Of a stretch of 64,000 nt of DNA, positions 48,236 through 57,985 are shown piece after piece. The stretch's first letter is position 1; each line of letters opens with the position of its first letter. Both the position numbers and the translations under genes were made by a program. Source of the DNA: Candidatus Sedimenticola sp. (ex Thyasira tokunagai) (GTDB taxonomy: Bacteria; Pseudomonadota; Gammaproteobacteria; Chromatiales; Chromatiaceae); NCBI GenBank assembly GCA_037318855.1, contig CP134874.1, positions 3,410,598-3,474,597 of the forward strand, given 5' to 3'. Below the pieces are notes generated by a model, which worked only from the letters and a program-made list of their open reading frames with translations, did no database searches and was not told the origin of the DNA.

Positions 48236-48439
48236 ATTCTGGCTTTTGCGACACCCTCCATGGGAAGAAGGAACTAGAGCTTTTATGATGCTCTCCGAGG
48301 AAAATGGCTTGGTACGAATAAGCTTTTTGCATCATTGAACTCCGAAACTTGAGTAAGTAAGAACCGGCATTACACCTTGACGCCGACTGTGAAAATAGCT
48401 CAAAGTTAAGGCCATCATCCTAGCCATCGGGAGGCACCC

Positions 48440-49261
48440 ATGAGTGATATTCAGGCGATTATCGAAGAAGCATATGAGCAGCGGGCTGAAATTACCCCAC
48501 GGAGTGTTGACACCGTAGTAAAGGATGCCGTTCTTGCAACCATAGAGATGCTGGACCGGGGAGAGATTCGGGCGGCAGAGAAAAAAGGTGATGAGTGGGT
48601 AGTCAACGACTGGGTGAAGAAAGCGGTAATGCTGAAATTCCGTATCCAGGACAACCAATTCTGCAAAGGCAGTTTTACCAACTACTACGATAAGTTCGCA
48701 TCCAAATTTTCCGATTACGACTCTCGGGAGTTTCGTGAATGCGGAGTACGCGTGGTACCACCAGCAACAGCCCGCAAGGGTGCCTATATCGCTTCCAGCA
48801 CTCTCCTATTATCCAGCTACGTCAACGTCGGAGCCTATATAGATAGTGGCTGCTTTATCGATATCTGGGCCGCAGTCGGCTCCTGTGCGCAGTTGGGTAA
48901 AAATGTTCACATCTCCAGCAATGTAAGTATTGGCGGCGTACTCGAACCGGTACAGGCAAGTCCCACTATCATTGAGGACAACTGCTTTCTCGGTGCCGGC
49001 TGCTCTGTGGTCGAAGGTGTAGTGATCGCTGAAGGTTCTGTTATTGGTACCGGTGTCCATATTGGGCAGTCGACCAAGATATACAACCGTGACACAGGAG
49101 AGATCATCTATGGCCGGGTTCCCCCTGGTTCGGTTGTAGTCTCCGGTAGCCTGCCCGCCAAAGATGGCAGCCACAGTGTCTACTGCGCCGTCATCGTCAA
49201 GCAGGTGGATGAGCAGACCCGTGGCAAAGTAAGCATCAACGAATTGCTGAGGGATATCTGA
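48440..49261 (+). CDS. dapD: Tetrahydrodipicolinate N-succinyltransferase
   Basis: DapD transfers succinyl from succinyl-CoA to tetrahydrodipicolinate, the first step of the succinylase branch of diaminopimelate and lysine synthesis. The 273-residue product has the N-terminal helical domain (about 1-100) and a left-handed β-helix with [20 protein letters not shown] and the C-terminal [26 protein letters not shown] lies six bases before the ATG. A dapL gene, whose enzyme bypasses this branch, lies 3 kb downstream. Confidence 0.97.
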   Translation: MSDIQAIIEEAYEQRAEITPRSVDTVVKDAVLATIEMLDRGEIRAAEKKGDEWVVNDWVKKAVMLKFRIQDNQFCKGSFTNYYDKFASKFSDYDSREFRECGVRVVPPATARKGAYIASSTLLLSSYVNVGAYIDSGCFIDIWAAVGSCAQLGKNVHISSNVSIGGVLEPVQASPTIIEDNCFLGAGCSVVEGVVIAEGSVIGTGVHIGQSTKIYNRDTGEIIYGRVPPGSVVVSGSLPAKDGSHSVYCAVIVKQVDEQTRGKVSINELLRDI

Positions 49262-49605
49262 TGGTAGTGATCTACGGCATACCCAACTGCGACACCATGA
49301 AAAAGGCGAGAAAATGGCTGGATGCCCAGGGTGTCGAGTATCGCTTTCATGACTTCAAGAAGCACGGCTTGGATAGAGAGATGCTACTCGAGTGGAACAG
49401 AAAAGTTGGCTGGGAGACGCTGCTAAACCGCAGAGGGATGATGTGGCGTAAGCTGTCGGATGAGGCCAAAGCCAATATTGATGAGGCTAGTGCTATTGAG
49501 ATTATGTTGGAGACGCCCACTATTATTAAGCGGCCGGTGGTTGATGTGGGTGGGGTACTTCATGTTGGGTTTTCTGATGCAGGCTATGTAAAAATATTCA
49601 CATAG
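49261..49605 (+). CDS. ArsC/Spx-family thioredoxin-fold reductase (YffB-like)
   Basis: This 114-residue protein has the ArsC/Spx fold: VIYGIPNCDTMKKARKWLDA with a single N-terminal Cys (CxxM, no second Cys), HDFKKHGLDREMLLEW, and the conserved IKRPVVDVGG, equivalent to the family's K-R-P loop. It fits the YffB-like subgroup, whose substrate is uncertain, probably a glutathione-dependent reductase. Its ATG shares one base with the dapD stop (TGATG), so the two are translationally coupled, an arrangement also known elsewhere in gammaproteobacteria. Confidence 0.88.
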   Translation: MVVIYGIPNCDTMKKARKWLDAQGVEYRFHDFKKHGLDREMLLEWNRKVGWETLLNRRGMMWRKLSDEAKANIDEASAIEIMLETPTIIKRPVVDVGGVLHVGFSDAGYVKIFT

Positions 49606-49618
49606 CGTCACCTAAATA

Positions 49619-50559
49619 CTATTTCAGATATTTAATATCCACGATATTTCTTCGACTCTTATAAGACTCACACCACGCAGAATACCCTATCCGGCGCACA
49701 AGAATCCCTTCTAAAAACATCATCAATCCATATCTATTAATTTGGAACATGGCACGATAGTGTTTGTTTTTCACAAGTAGGGTAATGCGCTCAAGTATAC
49801 TTGGTAGTACAGGCTTCAAGCCGCTAAGCTCATATCCCTTGGCAGTAATCATACCCCCTAGCTTCCCCTCTACAAGCTGCAACTCCCGATCACTGTATTT
49901 TCTCTTCCATTGATAGCTGAGACCCTTATCCGGCAAGCTATATGTAGAGTTATCTGCATAATCAAGCAACCGCGCGGAATACTCTACACCCAAAAACTCA
50001 TAGAGTTTCGAAAGCCTTTTGGCTACATCGTCAAGAATATTTTCATAACTGATTTCAATGTATTGATTGGGTTTCAAATCGGCTTTTAACCGATCCCAGG
50101 AAGCTTCTGCTTCATACCAGACATCGGCACCAAAATAGACATGCCCAACCCATCCCATTCCATTCCAATACAGGATCGAGCCACATCGCGAGGGTCTCTC
50201 AGAAGATGGATATAGCGTGCATCAGGAAAGAGATGAGGGATACGATGAAAGTGACGATGCACATTCATTGTGAGGACATCATTTTCAGACTCAAGTTGGC
50301 TAACAAACGAATGGATTAGATCACGAAATTCCACATTTGAGTCGACCTTGAGCACTTTAGCCTGAAATACCATATTTGTTGACAACCAGTTTTTGTAGGC
50401 ATTCAAGCCTGGATATTTACCACTATCACTTACCATATCAAAGAGAAAATCACACTCCCCTGGGTTATTGATATCCGGGTGAAAATCCAGCATTAAACGG
50501 AGAAATGTACTACCAGATCTTACTGGGCCAACTATAAAGACAGGAGAGCCGGCATGCAT
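49619..50559 (-). pseudogene. Sulfotransferase gene broken by a 5-bp duplication
   Basis: Two frames together make one sulfotransferase of about 310 residues. The first (50559 to about 50160) has the PAPS 5'-phosphosulfate loop FIVGPVRSGSTFLRLML and the 3'-phosphate-binding segment LLRDPRDVARSC. The second (to 49619) continues GWVGHVYFGADVWYEAEASW and ends in a basic tail. They join exactly if one GGAAT of the tandem pair GGAATGGAAT (plus strand about 50156-50166) is removed. All other sequence looks intact, so the damage is probably recent. It lies downstream of lysA on the same strand, 51 bases past its stop. Confidence 0.88.
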
Positions 50560-50610
50560 ATTTAAATACCCACTTGATTTCCGATAAGAGATGATAGCTT
50601 TGTAAAAACC

Positions 50611-51867
50611 TCAGGGAACATACAAATCACTCTCAAACTTAAGAGTCGCAAACAGATCATCCAGCGTCTCCTCCCGACGAATCAATTCAACGCTACCGTC
50701 CTCCCTCAACAACAACTCCTTGGGACGCACCTTACCATTGTAGTTAAATCCCATAGCGTGGCCATGGGCACCGGTATCGTGAATACAGAGAATATCTCCA
50801 TCCTCCATCTTCGGCAGTGAGCGCTGGATGGCGAATTTATCATTGTTTTCACAGAGCGAGCCTGCAACATCCACAACCTCCTGCTCTCCACCCTCTTTAC
50901 CCGGTACGGTAATATGGTGATAGGCTCCATACATGCCGGGGCGCATCAGCGCCGACATACAGGCATCCACACCCACGTAGGTACGATAGATCTCCTTGCG
51001 GTTAATCGCAGTGGTCACCAGCGCACCATAGGGGCCGGCAAAGTAACGCCCACTCTCCATATACATCTTAGGGGCATAGTCGTTGCGTGCCTTGAAATCG
51101 TCAAACAGCTCGGTGATCTCTTTTGCCATGGAGTCGATATCTAGACCCTCATCTTCCGGTCTGTAGGGAATACCGAGGCCACCGCCAATATTGATGAACT
51201 CGAAGGTAATACCCAGCTCACCAGAAATCCACTTCACCAGTTCCAGCAGTGTCCGCGCCGTCTCAACCATGTAGCTGTAGTCCAACTCATTGGAGGCAAG
51301 CATAGTGTGGAGACCGAAACGCTTGGCACCTCTCGCTATCGCCTGCCGATACGCTTCCGGCAACTGATCATGAGTAACACCATACTTCGCCTCCACCGGC
51401 GTACCGATAATGCTATTGCCGGTACGCCTTTGCCCTGGGTTATAGCGGAAGCAGATCAGCTCCGGCATCTCAGGTACCTTCTCCACCAGCGAGATGTCAT
51501 CCAGATTGAGGACACAGCCACCGTCAGCTGCTGCCGCAGCAAAGTCATCCTGACTGGTATTGTTGGAGGTAAACATGATCGACTCACCCTCGGCACCAAG
51601 CCCCCGGCTGAGCAAGAGCTCGGCCACCGAGCTGCAGTCAAAACCAAATCCCATGGAAGCCATGATCTCCATGACGCGTGGATTGGGATTTGCCTTGACT
51701 GCGAAGTACTCGCGAAACCCCTCAATGCCTGAGAATTTCTCTATCATCGCCTGGCCGGTTTCACGCATCCCCTTCTCATCATAGATATGGAAGGGGGTTC
51801 CGTAGTGTTTGGCAATACTCTCCACCATTGGGGAGAGGCGGTTCTGGAAATCATTGGTCATCGGCAT
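50611..51867 (-). CDS. lysA: Diaminopimelate decarboxylase-type enzyme
   Basis: This PLP enzyme, a fold-III alanine racemase-like decarboxylase, makes lysine from meso-diaminopimelate. The 418-residue product has the PLP-binding Lys at 58 in YFAVKANPNP, the glycine loop INIGGGLGIPYRP, and the Cys-Glu motif SLCENNDKFA that closes the active site across the dimer. It resembles the divergent form common in bacteria that use DapL. A related ornithine or carboxynorspermidine decarboxylase is less likely given the adjacent dapL. A strong stem-loop at 51980-52016 separates it from dapL. Confidence 0.88.
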   Translation of the reverse strand: MPMTNDFQNRLSPMVESIAKHYGTPFHIYDEKGMRETGQAMIEKFSGIEGFREYFAVKANPNPRVMEIMASMGFGFDCSSVAELLLSRGLGAEGESIMFTSNNTSQDDFAAAAADGGCVLNLDDISLVEKVPEMPELICFRYNPGQRRTGNSIIGTPVEAKYGVTHDQLPEAYRQAIARGAKRFGLHTMLASNELDYSYMVETARTLLELVKWISGELGITFEFINIGGGLGIPYRPEDEGLDIDSMAKEITELFDDFKARNDYAPKMYMESGRYFAGPYGALVTTAINRKEIYRTYVGVDACMSALMRPGMYGAYHHITVPGKEGGEQEVVDVAGSLCENNDKFAIQRSLPKMEDGDILCIHDTGAHGHAMGFNYNGKVRPKELLLREDGSVELIRREETLDDLFATLKFESDLYVP

Positions 51868-51979
51868 CGTTAACTACCTGCTTAAAACGGTGATATAAGA
51901 GTCGAAAAGTACATTCACATAGGCATTCGCAACCACTCCGTAGCGAAAACCATGAAAAATTGAGTTCATAAACGGTTTT

Positions 51980-52016
51980 GGCCGCGAAGGGTGGTCATAC
52001 GCCACCCTTCACGGCC
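51980..52016 (-). other. Stem-loop between dapL and lysA
   Basis: GGCCGTGAAGGGTGG pairs with CCACCCTTCGCGGCC across a 7-base loop, with one mismatch. There is no T-run after it. It could stabilise the dapL mRNA or reduce read-through into lysA. Confidence 0.7.
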
Positions 52017-52066
52017 AGACATAAAGGCGTTAGCGATACGCCCTACAGATCAGGAAAAGATGGATA

Positions 52067-53287
52067 TTACAACGCCTTGGCAATACGCTCCATCGCTTCC
52101 TGAACATTCTCAAGACTATTGAAAGCACTGATGCGGATATAGCCTTCACCACAGGTACCGAAACCTGCACCAGGGGTACAGACAACACCTGCATTGTTGA
52201 GCAGTTTATCAAAGAAGTCCCAAGAGCTGCCCTTGGCATCCACCCATATGTAGGGAGAGTTTTCGCCGCCAATACAGTCGAAGCCCAATCCCTCCATCTT
52301 CTGGCGGATATAGGCGGCATTATTCATATAGTAGGAGATCAACTCCCTCACCTGGGCCTGCCCTTCAGCACTATAGACCGCCTCTGCTGCGCGCTGCACC
52401 GGATAGGAGACACTGTTGAACTTGGTGGTGTGGCGTCGGTTCCATAAGGAATGGACAGAGACCTTTTCTCCAGACTCAGTATAGGCCATACACGCTTTTG
52501 GCACTACGGTGTAGGCACAGCGGGTACCGGTAAATCCAGCGGTCTTGGAGAGGCTACGGAACTCAATCGCCACCTCATATGCACCCTCGATCTCATAGAT
52601 AGAACGCGGCATATTCTCATCCTGAACAAATGCCTCATAAGCCGCATCGTAAAGAATCAATGCTTTGTTATCACGCGCATAATCAACCCACTGTTTCAGC
52701 TGCTCTTTCGTCGCCATCGCCCCGGTAGGATTATTGGGGAAACAAAGGTAGATAAGATCCACCGGCTCTTTTGGCAGATCGGGAATAAAGCCGTTCTCAC
52801 GACTACCATCCAGATAGACAAAGCCCTGATAGCGCCCCTCACTCCAGTCACCTGAGCGACCGGCCATCACGTTGGTATCAACATAGACAGGATAGACCGG
52901 ATCGGGAATAGCGACCGTGATATCAGTAGAGAATATCTCCTGAAAATTACCAGAATCACACTTGGCACCATCACTGACAAACACCTCATCGGCATCAATA
53001 TTGGCACCACGGGACTGGAAATCACCCTTGGCGATGGCCTCTCGCAGGAAGTCATAGCCCTGTTCCGGGCCATAGCCATGAAAACCGCTGTCGGTGGCCA
53101 TCTCATCCACCGCAGCATGAAACGCCTTGATACAGGCTTCAGGCAGCGCCCTGGTGACATCACCAATACCTAGGCGAATAATCTTCTCATCAGGATTTGC
53201 ATCTACATGGGCATTTACCCGCTTTGCGATATCAGAAAAGAGATAAGAGGCCTGGAGCTTCTGGTAATTTTCGTTGATTTTAATCAT
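52067..53287 (-). CDS. dapL: LL-diaminopimelate aminotransferase
   Basis: DapL converts tetrahydrodipicolinate directly to LL-diaminopimelate with glutamate as amino donor, bypassing DapD, DapC and DapE. The 406-residue class I/II aminotransferase has the family's [62 protein letters not shown] and the PLP Lys at 248 in [12 protein letters not shown]. These features separate DapL from aspartate aminotransferases. It is upstream of lysA on the same strand. Confidence 0.95.
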   Translation of the reverse strand: MIKINENYQKLQASYLFSDIAKRVNAHVDANPDEKIIRLGIGDVTRALPEACIKAFHAAVDEMATDSGFHGYGPEQGYDFLREAIAKGDFQSRGANIDADEVFVSDGAKCDSGNFQEIFSTDITVAIPDPVYPVYVDTNVMAGRSGDWSEGRYQGFVYLDGSRENGFIPDLPKEPVDLIYLCFPNNPTGAMATKEQLKQWVDYARDNKALILYDAAYEAFVQDENMPRSIYEIEGAYEVAIEFRSLSKTAGFTGTRCAYTVVPKACMAYTESGEKVSVHSLWNRRHTTKFNSVSYPVQRAAEAVYSAEGQAQVRELISYYMNNAAYIRQKMEGLGFDCIGGENSPYIWVDAKGSSWDFFDKLLNNAGVVCTPGAGFGTCGEGYIRISAFNSLENVQEAMERIAKAL

Positions 53288-53519
53288 ATAACGCCTTGAT
53301 AATTCAAAATAAATAAGGAATTTTCGATAGATAAGTTGAGGGTGGCGTTTGACCTGGTAAGCAGACTGTAGCCTAGCAATAGAGATTACGACCTCAGCTC
53401 TCTGTAATTCGGAAATTGTATATTATCGAGTGTTCAATGGACAATGCAGCTTGCTTGTCTACAGATGGAGAAACCTGCACATAAACTGTGTAAATATCCG
53501 TCAACTGCTTCACCAGCTA

Positions 53520-54707
53520 TTAATCGCGTCGAGAACGTATCCAGTTCGTCTCTCGTTTTATCAAGTACTTCAGATACAACGGTACCTTCTGCAGCATATA
53601 AACGGGAGCATATGCCAGATCACGCAACGAGATTACATCCCGGGCAAACCGCCTCCAGGCCAACAATACAAAAAAGAAAAGGATAACAATGGCAGATCCA
53701 GCCACTGTGGCCGATACAGCGGCACCAGAGAATAACCAGAAGACACCACTCGCACCCCCAGCCCCCAAAACCATCAGCAGCAGCAAAGCTAAAGGGGGAA
53801 CAGACATATCCAGTACCAATGCCATCAGCCCCAGATTGCGGGACTTCAATGCGGAAACAAAAAGGCCGGGGGCCTGCTGTATTATCATCCCGAGATGCCC
53901 ATGCTCCCAACGGGTGCGTTGAGAATTCACACCATCAGAGCTGGTAGGAAAGATACTGGATACCTTTGCCTCCGGGCAAAACATCGGCGGCACTCCCTGC
54001 TGAGCCAGACTAAGTCCCAACTCCAAATCTTCCACAATGTTACCGCTAGCCACTTTGGCTTTGGATATAGTGGCCCATGGAAAAGCCATACCTGTTCCCA
54101 TCAACTGACAGGGAAGGCCAAGCTTCCGTAGCCCTAATGCGCGTACCCTATTTTTTACAAGCCAGGCAAACTCGGCAATACGAAGCTTTAGACCAGCACC
54201 CTCTGGGGCACACATCAGATTAAGTGCCTGAACAGGGCGGCCGCTATCAGCGCAGGCAATTGCAAGCCTATCGATACTACCGGGCTCAACAATACAATCT
54301 GCGTCTATAACGATGACCACATCCGGCCTATATCGTTCCAGGTGCCTGATTCCAAAATCAAGGGCATACCCCTTCCCTTGCTGCTCCGAATCGTGACGCT
54401 CTATCACCTCGGCGCCAAAATCTGCCGCAATCCCAGCAGTGCCATCAGCACAATTATCTGCAACTACAAGAAGGTGGTCGACCGTCCACAACTGAGACTT
54501 CACACTTTCCAACGTGGCAAACAGATTTTTTTCTTCATTATGGGCAGGTACAAGGATCGCGATGCTTGGCCGAGTACCGGGAGAGTCTTCATGCTCGCGC
54601 TTAGGAGTAGGAAGAACTGCTGCCAGCACCTCAATAGCGAAGATTACCACCAAAAGTGCAATCGGAAGAATCAACAATGTCAGTAACAGATCAAAAAGAA
54701 CCGCCAT
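53520..54707 (-). CDS. Membrane glycosyltransferase, family 2 (processive type)
   Basis: The 395-residue protein has an N-terminal membrane segment (about 5-30), a GT2 catalytic domain starting PSIAILVPAHNEEKNLFATL, the DAD-type metal site VIVIDADCIVEPGS, and QRTRWEHG, which matches the QxxRW motif of processive β-glycosyltransferases. Two or three membrane segments follow (about 300-360). It probably polymerises or extends a surface polysaccharide at the inner membrane. The stop of the neighbouring glycosyltransferase lies six bases upstream, so they are one unit. Confidence 0.9.
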   Translation of the reverse strand: MAVLFDLLLTLLILPIALLVVIFAIEVLAAVLPTPKREHEDSPGTRPSIAILVPAHNEEKNLFATLESVKSQLWTVDHLLVVADNCADGTAGIAADFGAEVIERHDSEQQGKGYALDFGIRHLERYRPDVVIVIDADCIVEPGSIDRLAIACADSGRPVQALNLMCAPEGAGLKLRIAEFAWLVKNRVRALGLRKLGLPCQLMGTGMAFPWATISKAKVASGNIVEDLELGLSLAQQGVPPMFCPEAKVSSIFPTSSDGVNSQRTRWEHGHLGMIIQQAPGLFVSALKSRNLGLMALVLDMSVPPLALLLLMVLGAGGASGVFWLFSGAAVSATVAGSAIVILFFFVLLAWRRFARDVISLRDLAYAPVYMLQKVPLYLKYLIKRETNWIRSRRD

Positions 54708-54712
54708 ATTTC

Positions 54713-55936
54713 TTACCCAGCAGGTTTCTCCAGTGCCTCTCGAAAATGACCAATCAATTTATCAGCTTCAGTGCTGATATCGTGTCTCTGCAGCACCCGT
54801 TCACGGGCAGCAATCCCCATTCTCTTCAACTCATCTACATCCCTACTCAGCACATTCCGCATCATTTCGCTCAACTCCGGCACGCTTCCAGCCGCCGCCA
54901 ACCAGCCATTTACGCCGGGCTGTACCAGTTCGGGTATGCCAGCCACGTAGGTTGACAGCACCGGCCGACTAAGTGCCATCGCCTCCATGATAACTACAGG
55001 AAGGCCTTCGGCGAAGCTTGGGAGAACCATCGCACGTGCCGCCAGCAACTCATCCCTGACCCGCTCACTGCTCACCCAGCCGGTAATCTTCACATGACTA
55101 TCGAGGCCATAGTGTGTAATCAGAGATTCTATCTCGCCCCGCATGGGGCCATCACCCGCCAAGAGAAGTTCAAATTCCACTCCCTCGTCCATTAACTGTC
55201 CAGCTGCTTCAACCAATAACAACTGCCCTTTCTGTTCACACAGGCGACCAACACAGACGAACCTTGGTGAAGCGTTATATTCTGAGTGTGCTTGATCAGC
55301 GCTATGAAAGTCAGAATCCAATCCACAGTGCACCACTTTCACCTTGCTCCACTGATCATATGCAGCCCAGCGATATAACTGGCACCGGCCATACGAGCTG
55401 ATAGCCACCACAAAAGAAGCATGCTTTATTTTCTCAGCCAACGAAAGAAACTGTGGTTTGTCGAACTCTTCTGGACCATGCACTGTAAAACTGTAGCTAG
55501 GTCCACCTAGTAGTTTGGCTAACATAACCACCATTGCGGAGTTGGAGCCAAAGTGTGCGTGAATATGCTCAACACAGGCCTCTTTCACTCTGCGTTCCAA
55601 CACTACTGCTTCCACAAAATAGAATAGATGCCGTAGCAACCCACGATCAGAATTCCACCCAAGCTTTATCGCTGTTGAGAGCGAATTAAAAAAACTCTTA
55701 GGAGTAGCAACCAGACAGATGATAAACGATAGAAAAAAATAGAATGGTGACTCTTGGAGGATATAGTGTGTTTTATCCAGTTCACTTTTATCCTTGGAAT
55801 CCACGAGTTCGTCAGGATCACTTCTCAAGGCATAACGAGCCACTTCAACACCCTGCGCTTCCAGCTCCATGATCTCACGACGAATAAAGCTATGACTGAC
55901 TTTCGGGTACTGGTTGATAAAATATGCGACTTTCAT
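54713..55936 (-). CDS. Glycosyltransferase, family 4
   Basis: From the ATG at 55936 (MKVAYFINQYPKVSHSFIRR) the protein has 407 residues. It has the GT-B fold, with an N-terminal domain containing HIHAHFGSNSAMVVMLAKLL and a C-terminal nucleotide-sugar domain with FVCVGRLCEQKGQLLLVEA and the EX7E-type region PSFAEGLPVVIMEAMALSRP. The N-terminus resembles colanic acid/exopolysaccharide transferases of the WcaL/EpsF type. The frame extends eight codons further upstream without conserved sequence. It adds one sugar to a lipid-linked glycan; the sugar is unknown. Confidence 0.9.
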   Translation of the reverse strand: MKVAYFINQYPKVSHSFIRREIMELEAQGVEVARYALRSDPDELVDSKDKSELDKTHYILQESPFYFFLSFIICLVATPKSFFNSLSTAIKLGWNSDRGLLRHLFYFVEAVVLERRVKEACVEHIHAHFGSNSAMVVMLAKLLGGPSYSFTVHGPEEFDKPQFLSLAEKIKHASFVVAISSYGRCQLYRWAAYDQWSKVKVVHCGLDSDFHSADQAHSEYNASPRFVCVGRLCEQKGQLLLVEAAGQLMDEGVEFELLLAGDGPMRGEIESLITHYGLDSHVKITGWVSSERVRDELLAARAMVLPSFAEGLPVVIMEAMALSRPVLSTYVAGIPELVQPGVNGWLAAAGSVPELSEMMRNVLSRDVDELKRMGIAARERVLQRHDISTEADKLIGHFREALEKPAG

Positions 55937-55969
55937 TAACGTCCTCGGGCATACCAGCATGGATCAGAG

Positions 55970-56965
55970 TTATTTATACTCAATTAAGGCTGATGTTTGA
56001 TTGCTTAGTCGGTGCCAATAATACTTCAGTTGTCCCGCAAACTCGGGGAACTTCCCCAGCATTATAAAAAAAGCATACAGTCCGGCTACACGCCTGGGTT
56101 TCTGCGGACTTTTCATGCAGCCACGAAGAACTTGTAATGGGTAGATGAGAAATGCAAGGAGTGCATAATCATCCATTACCGCACCTACCACTATAAGCAG
56201 GGGAATTATCGCTGCCCATACTCGCGCCCTGCGTGACTCTGCCACCCAATGCCGCTCCGGCGGTGCTCCGTGAATAGCAGCCCCCGCTGTAAAGGCATAT
56301 CCTGCACGCATTGAGCGCTTCCACCATTGGGAGAATCGCTTCATTGCCGCGTCATGAAGCGTCATCTCCTCATCCAGCCGCCAGATCTTCCAACCGCCTT
56401 GTCGAAGACGTACACATAACTCAGGCTCCTCTCCGGCTATCAAGTCATTCCGAAAGCCCTGTACCTCTGAAAAAGCCTGGACTCTCATCATGGCGTCGCC
56501 CCCGCAGGCCTTCGTCTCACCCACAGAAGTATTCCATTCGATATCACACAATAGATTATAGATAGTCCTCTCGGGAAAACGCTCCCGTCGGCGGCCACAC
56601 ACAACAGCAACATCCTTATGCTGTTGCAGAAAGCCGAGTGCCGCTACCGGCCAGCTATGCAGAACTTCGCAATCACCATCTACAAACTGTACATTGCTTA
56701 TGCTTGGCACCAGTTCCAACAAACGACGGAATCCTTCATTGCGGGCGCGGGCAGCTGTAAAGGGAATTGACATATCTAACTGGACAACTTCAACACCCAT
56801 GTCACGAGCAATTACCACAGATTCATCAATAGAACCTGAATCCACATACACCGTCTGTTCAGCCAGATGGAAAACAGACTCAAGGCAAATCCTCAGGCGA
56901 TCACCTTCATTACGGCCTATGACCACAACGCCGAAATTTATACCTGAATCGGCGTCACTTTCCAT
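55970..56965 (-). CDS. Glycosyltransferase, family 2, membrane-associated
   Basis: The 331-residue protein has a GT-A domain starting FGVVVIGRNEGDRLRICLES, the metal site QFVDGDCEVLHSWP (DGD in place of DxD) and GEEPELCVRLRQGGWKIW, typical of inverting GT2 enzymes. C-terminal hydrophobic segments (about 247-280) should sit in the membrane. Its ATG overlaps the preceding sulfotransferase by 11 bases. Confidence 0.9.
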   Translation of the reverse strand: MESDADSGINFGVVVIGRNEGDRLRICLESVFHLAEQTVYVDSGSIDESVVIARDMGVEVVQLDMSIPFTAARARNEGFRRLLELVPSISNVQFVDGDCEVLHSWPVAALGFLQQHKDVAVVCGRRRERFPERTIYNLLCDIEWNTSVGETKACGGDAMMRVQAFSEVQGFRNDLIAGEEPELCVRLRQGGWKIWRLDEEMTLHDAAMKRFSQWWKRSMRAGYAFTAGAAIHGAPPERHWVAESRRARVWAAIIPLLIVVGAVMDDYALLAFLIYPLQVLRGCMKSPQKPRRVAGLYAFFIMLGKFPEFAGQLKYYWHRLSNQTSALIEYK

Positions 56966-57899
56966 CTATAGCTGCCCAGCTTAACACCTTACTAGCGGTG
57001 ACCTTCTTGAAATTCCCACAATTGAGTTCGGTTCCTAAAAAATTGCCCAAATGGCCCAAATCCTGGTCAAATACCGCTTCCAGTTCTACGTGCAAATCAT
57101 TACCCAAAACCGGCCGGTGGCGCATAGTAAGCCTGCTTTTCACCGCGTTACGCAATCCTTTTGGTATTAACGTTTGCCGCAACCAGGCCGCAATCTCAGA
57201 CTCAATAACCAGCTTGTACAAAGGAAATCGGCGAATACGCTCGCTAGACAAATTACTAGGCTGACAATCATTTACCCACAGAGGCTCGCCGCTATACCCA
57301 ATAAATTTACAGATGCGCTCCAGTTCCATTTGCGGATACCTGATCAAGTGATCAAAAAATACCGGAAGTATTGCATCACTCCCAAAAGCCTCAAAATAGG
57401 GCTCGAGTTGCATGGCATATTGGCCATAAGTGGTTAACTCTGGATACCGCTCAACGGCCCTCTCTATATCACAGTGATACACCCCCATACTCCACTCGTG
57501 AATGTAATGGGATATTAAACGATCAACAGGATGGCGCATCACATAGATAAAACGGGCATGGGGGAGATGCTCTTTTAACCGTGCAACGGTGTGTGGATGC
57601 GTTGGCAGTTTTGTGTAGTGGGTGCTAGCTTCGCCGAGCAGACTTCCATTAGGTGCCGCCGAAAACAAGCCGGAATACCAACCCATACCCTTAGCATATT
57701 GCTCATTATCACTGAAGAAATTTGGCTCCTTCGGGTCGCACATGAAGATACCATCCTGTTGGACCAACTGTTCCTGTAGCGACGAGGTGGCCGATTTCAT
57801 GGCACCAATAATTATGAAGTGTGGTAATTTATTAACTGTATGCATATGTTTATGGGGCCTGTAAATACGCTCTGCTTCAGCGAAGCTCAATTGACCCAT
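56955..57899 (-). CDS. Sulfotransferase (PAPS-dependent)
   Basis: The 314-residue protein has the two PAPS-binding elements of carbohydrate sulfotransferases: FIIIGAMKSATSSLQEQLV, where GAMKSATSS replaces the usual GxxRSGTT loop, and FIYVMRHPVDRLISHYIHEW. The rest matches bacterial sulfotransferases that act on polysaccharides or lipids. The first 20 residues (MGQLSFAEAERIYRPHKHMH) are not conserved; an internal ATG at residue 19 is possible. It overlaps the glycosyltransferase at 56965, which suggests that the glycan being built is sulfated. Confidence 0.9.
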   Translation of the reverse strand: MGQLSFAEAERIYRPHKHMHTVNKLPHFIIIGAMKSATSSLQEQLVQQDGIFMCDPKEPNFFSDNEQYAKGMGWYSGLFSAAPNGSLLGEASTHYTKLPTHPHTVARLKEHLPHARFIYVMRHPVDRLISHYIHEWSMGVYHCDIERAVERYPELTTYGQYAMQLEPYFEAFGSDAILPVFFDHLIRYPQMELERICKFIGYSGEPLWVNDCQPSNLSSERIRRFPLYKLVIESEIAAWLRQTLIPKGLRNAVKSRLTMRHRPVLGNDLHVELEAVFDQDLGHLGNFLGTELNCGNFKKVTASKVLSWAAIDGK

Positions 57900-57985
57900 G
57901 CCATTATCTAACTGTTAAACTAGTGAGTGTATTGCCTTGTATAGAAATGAAAGATGTTAGAAATCCTATAGACACCATGGCAACG

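Larger units (their letters stand above)
47958..48439. other. Repeat-filled gap between glnD and dapD
   Basis: No gene is visible. It holds copy 2 of the dispersed repeat (48007-48110), a type 1 REP-like palindrome (48169-48235), and a fragment GAACTCCGAAACTTGAG near 48337 that also occurs at 42425. Confidence 0.65.
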
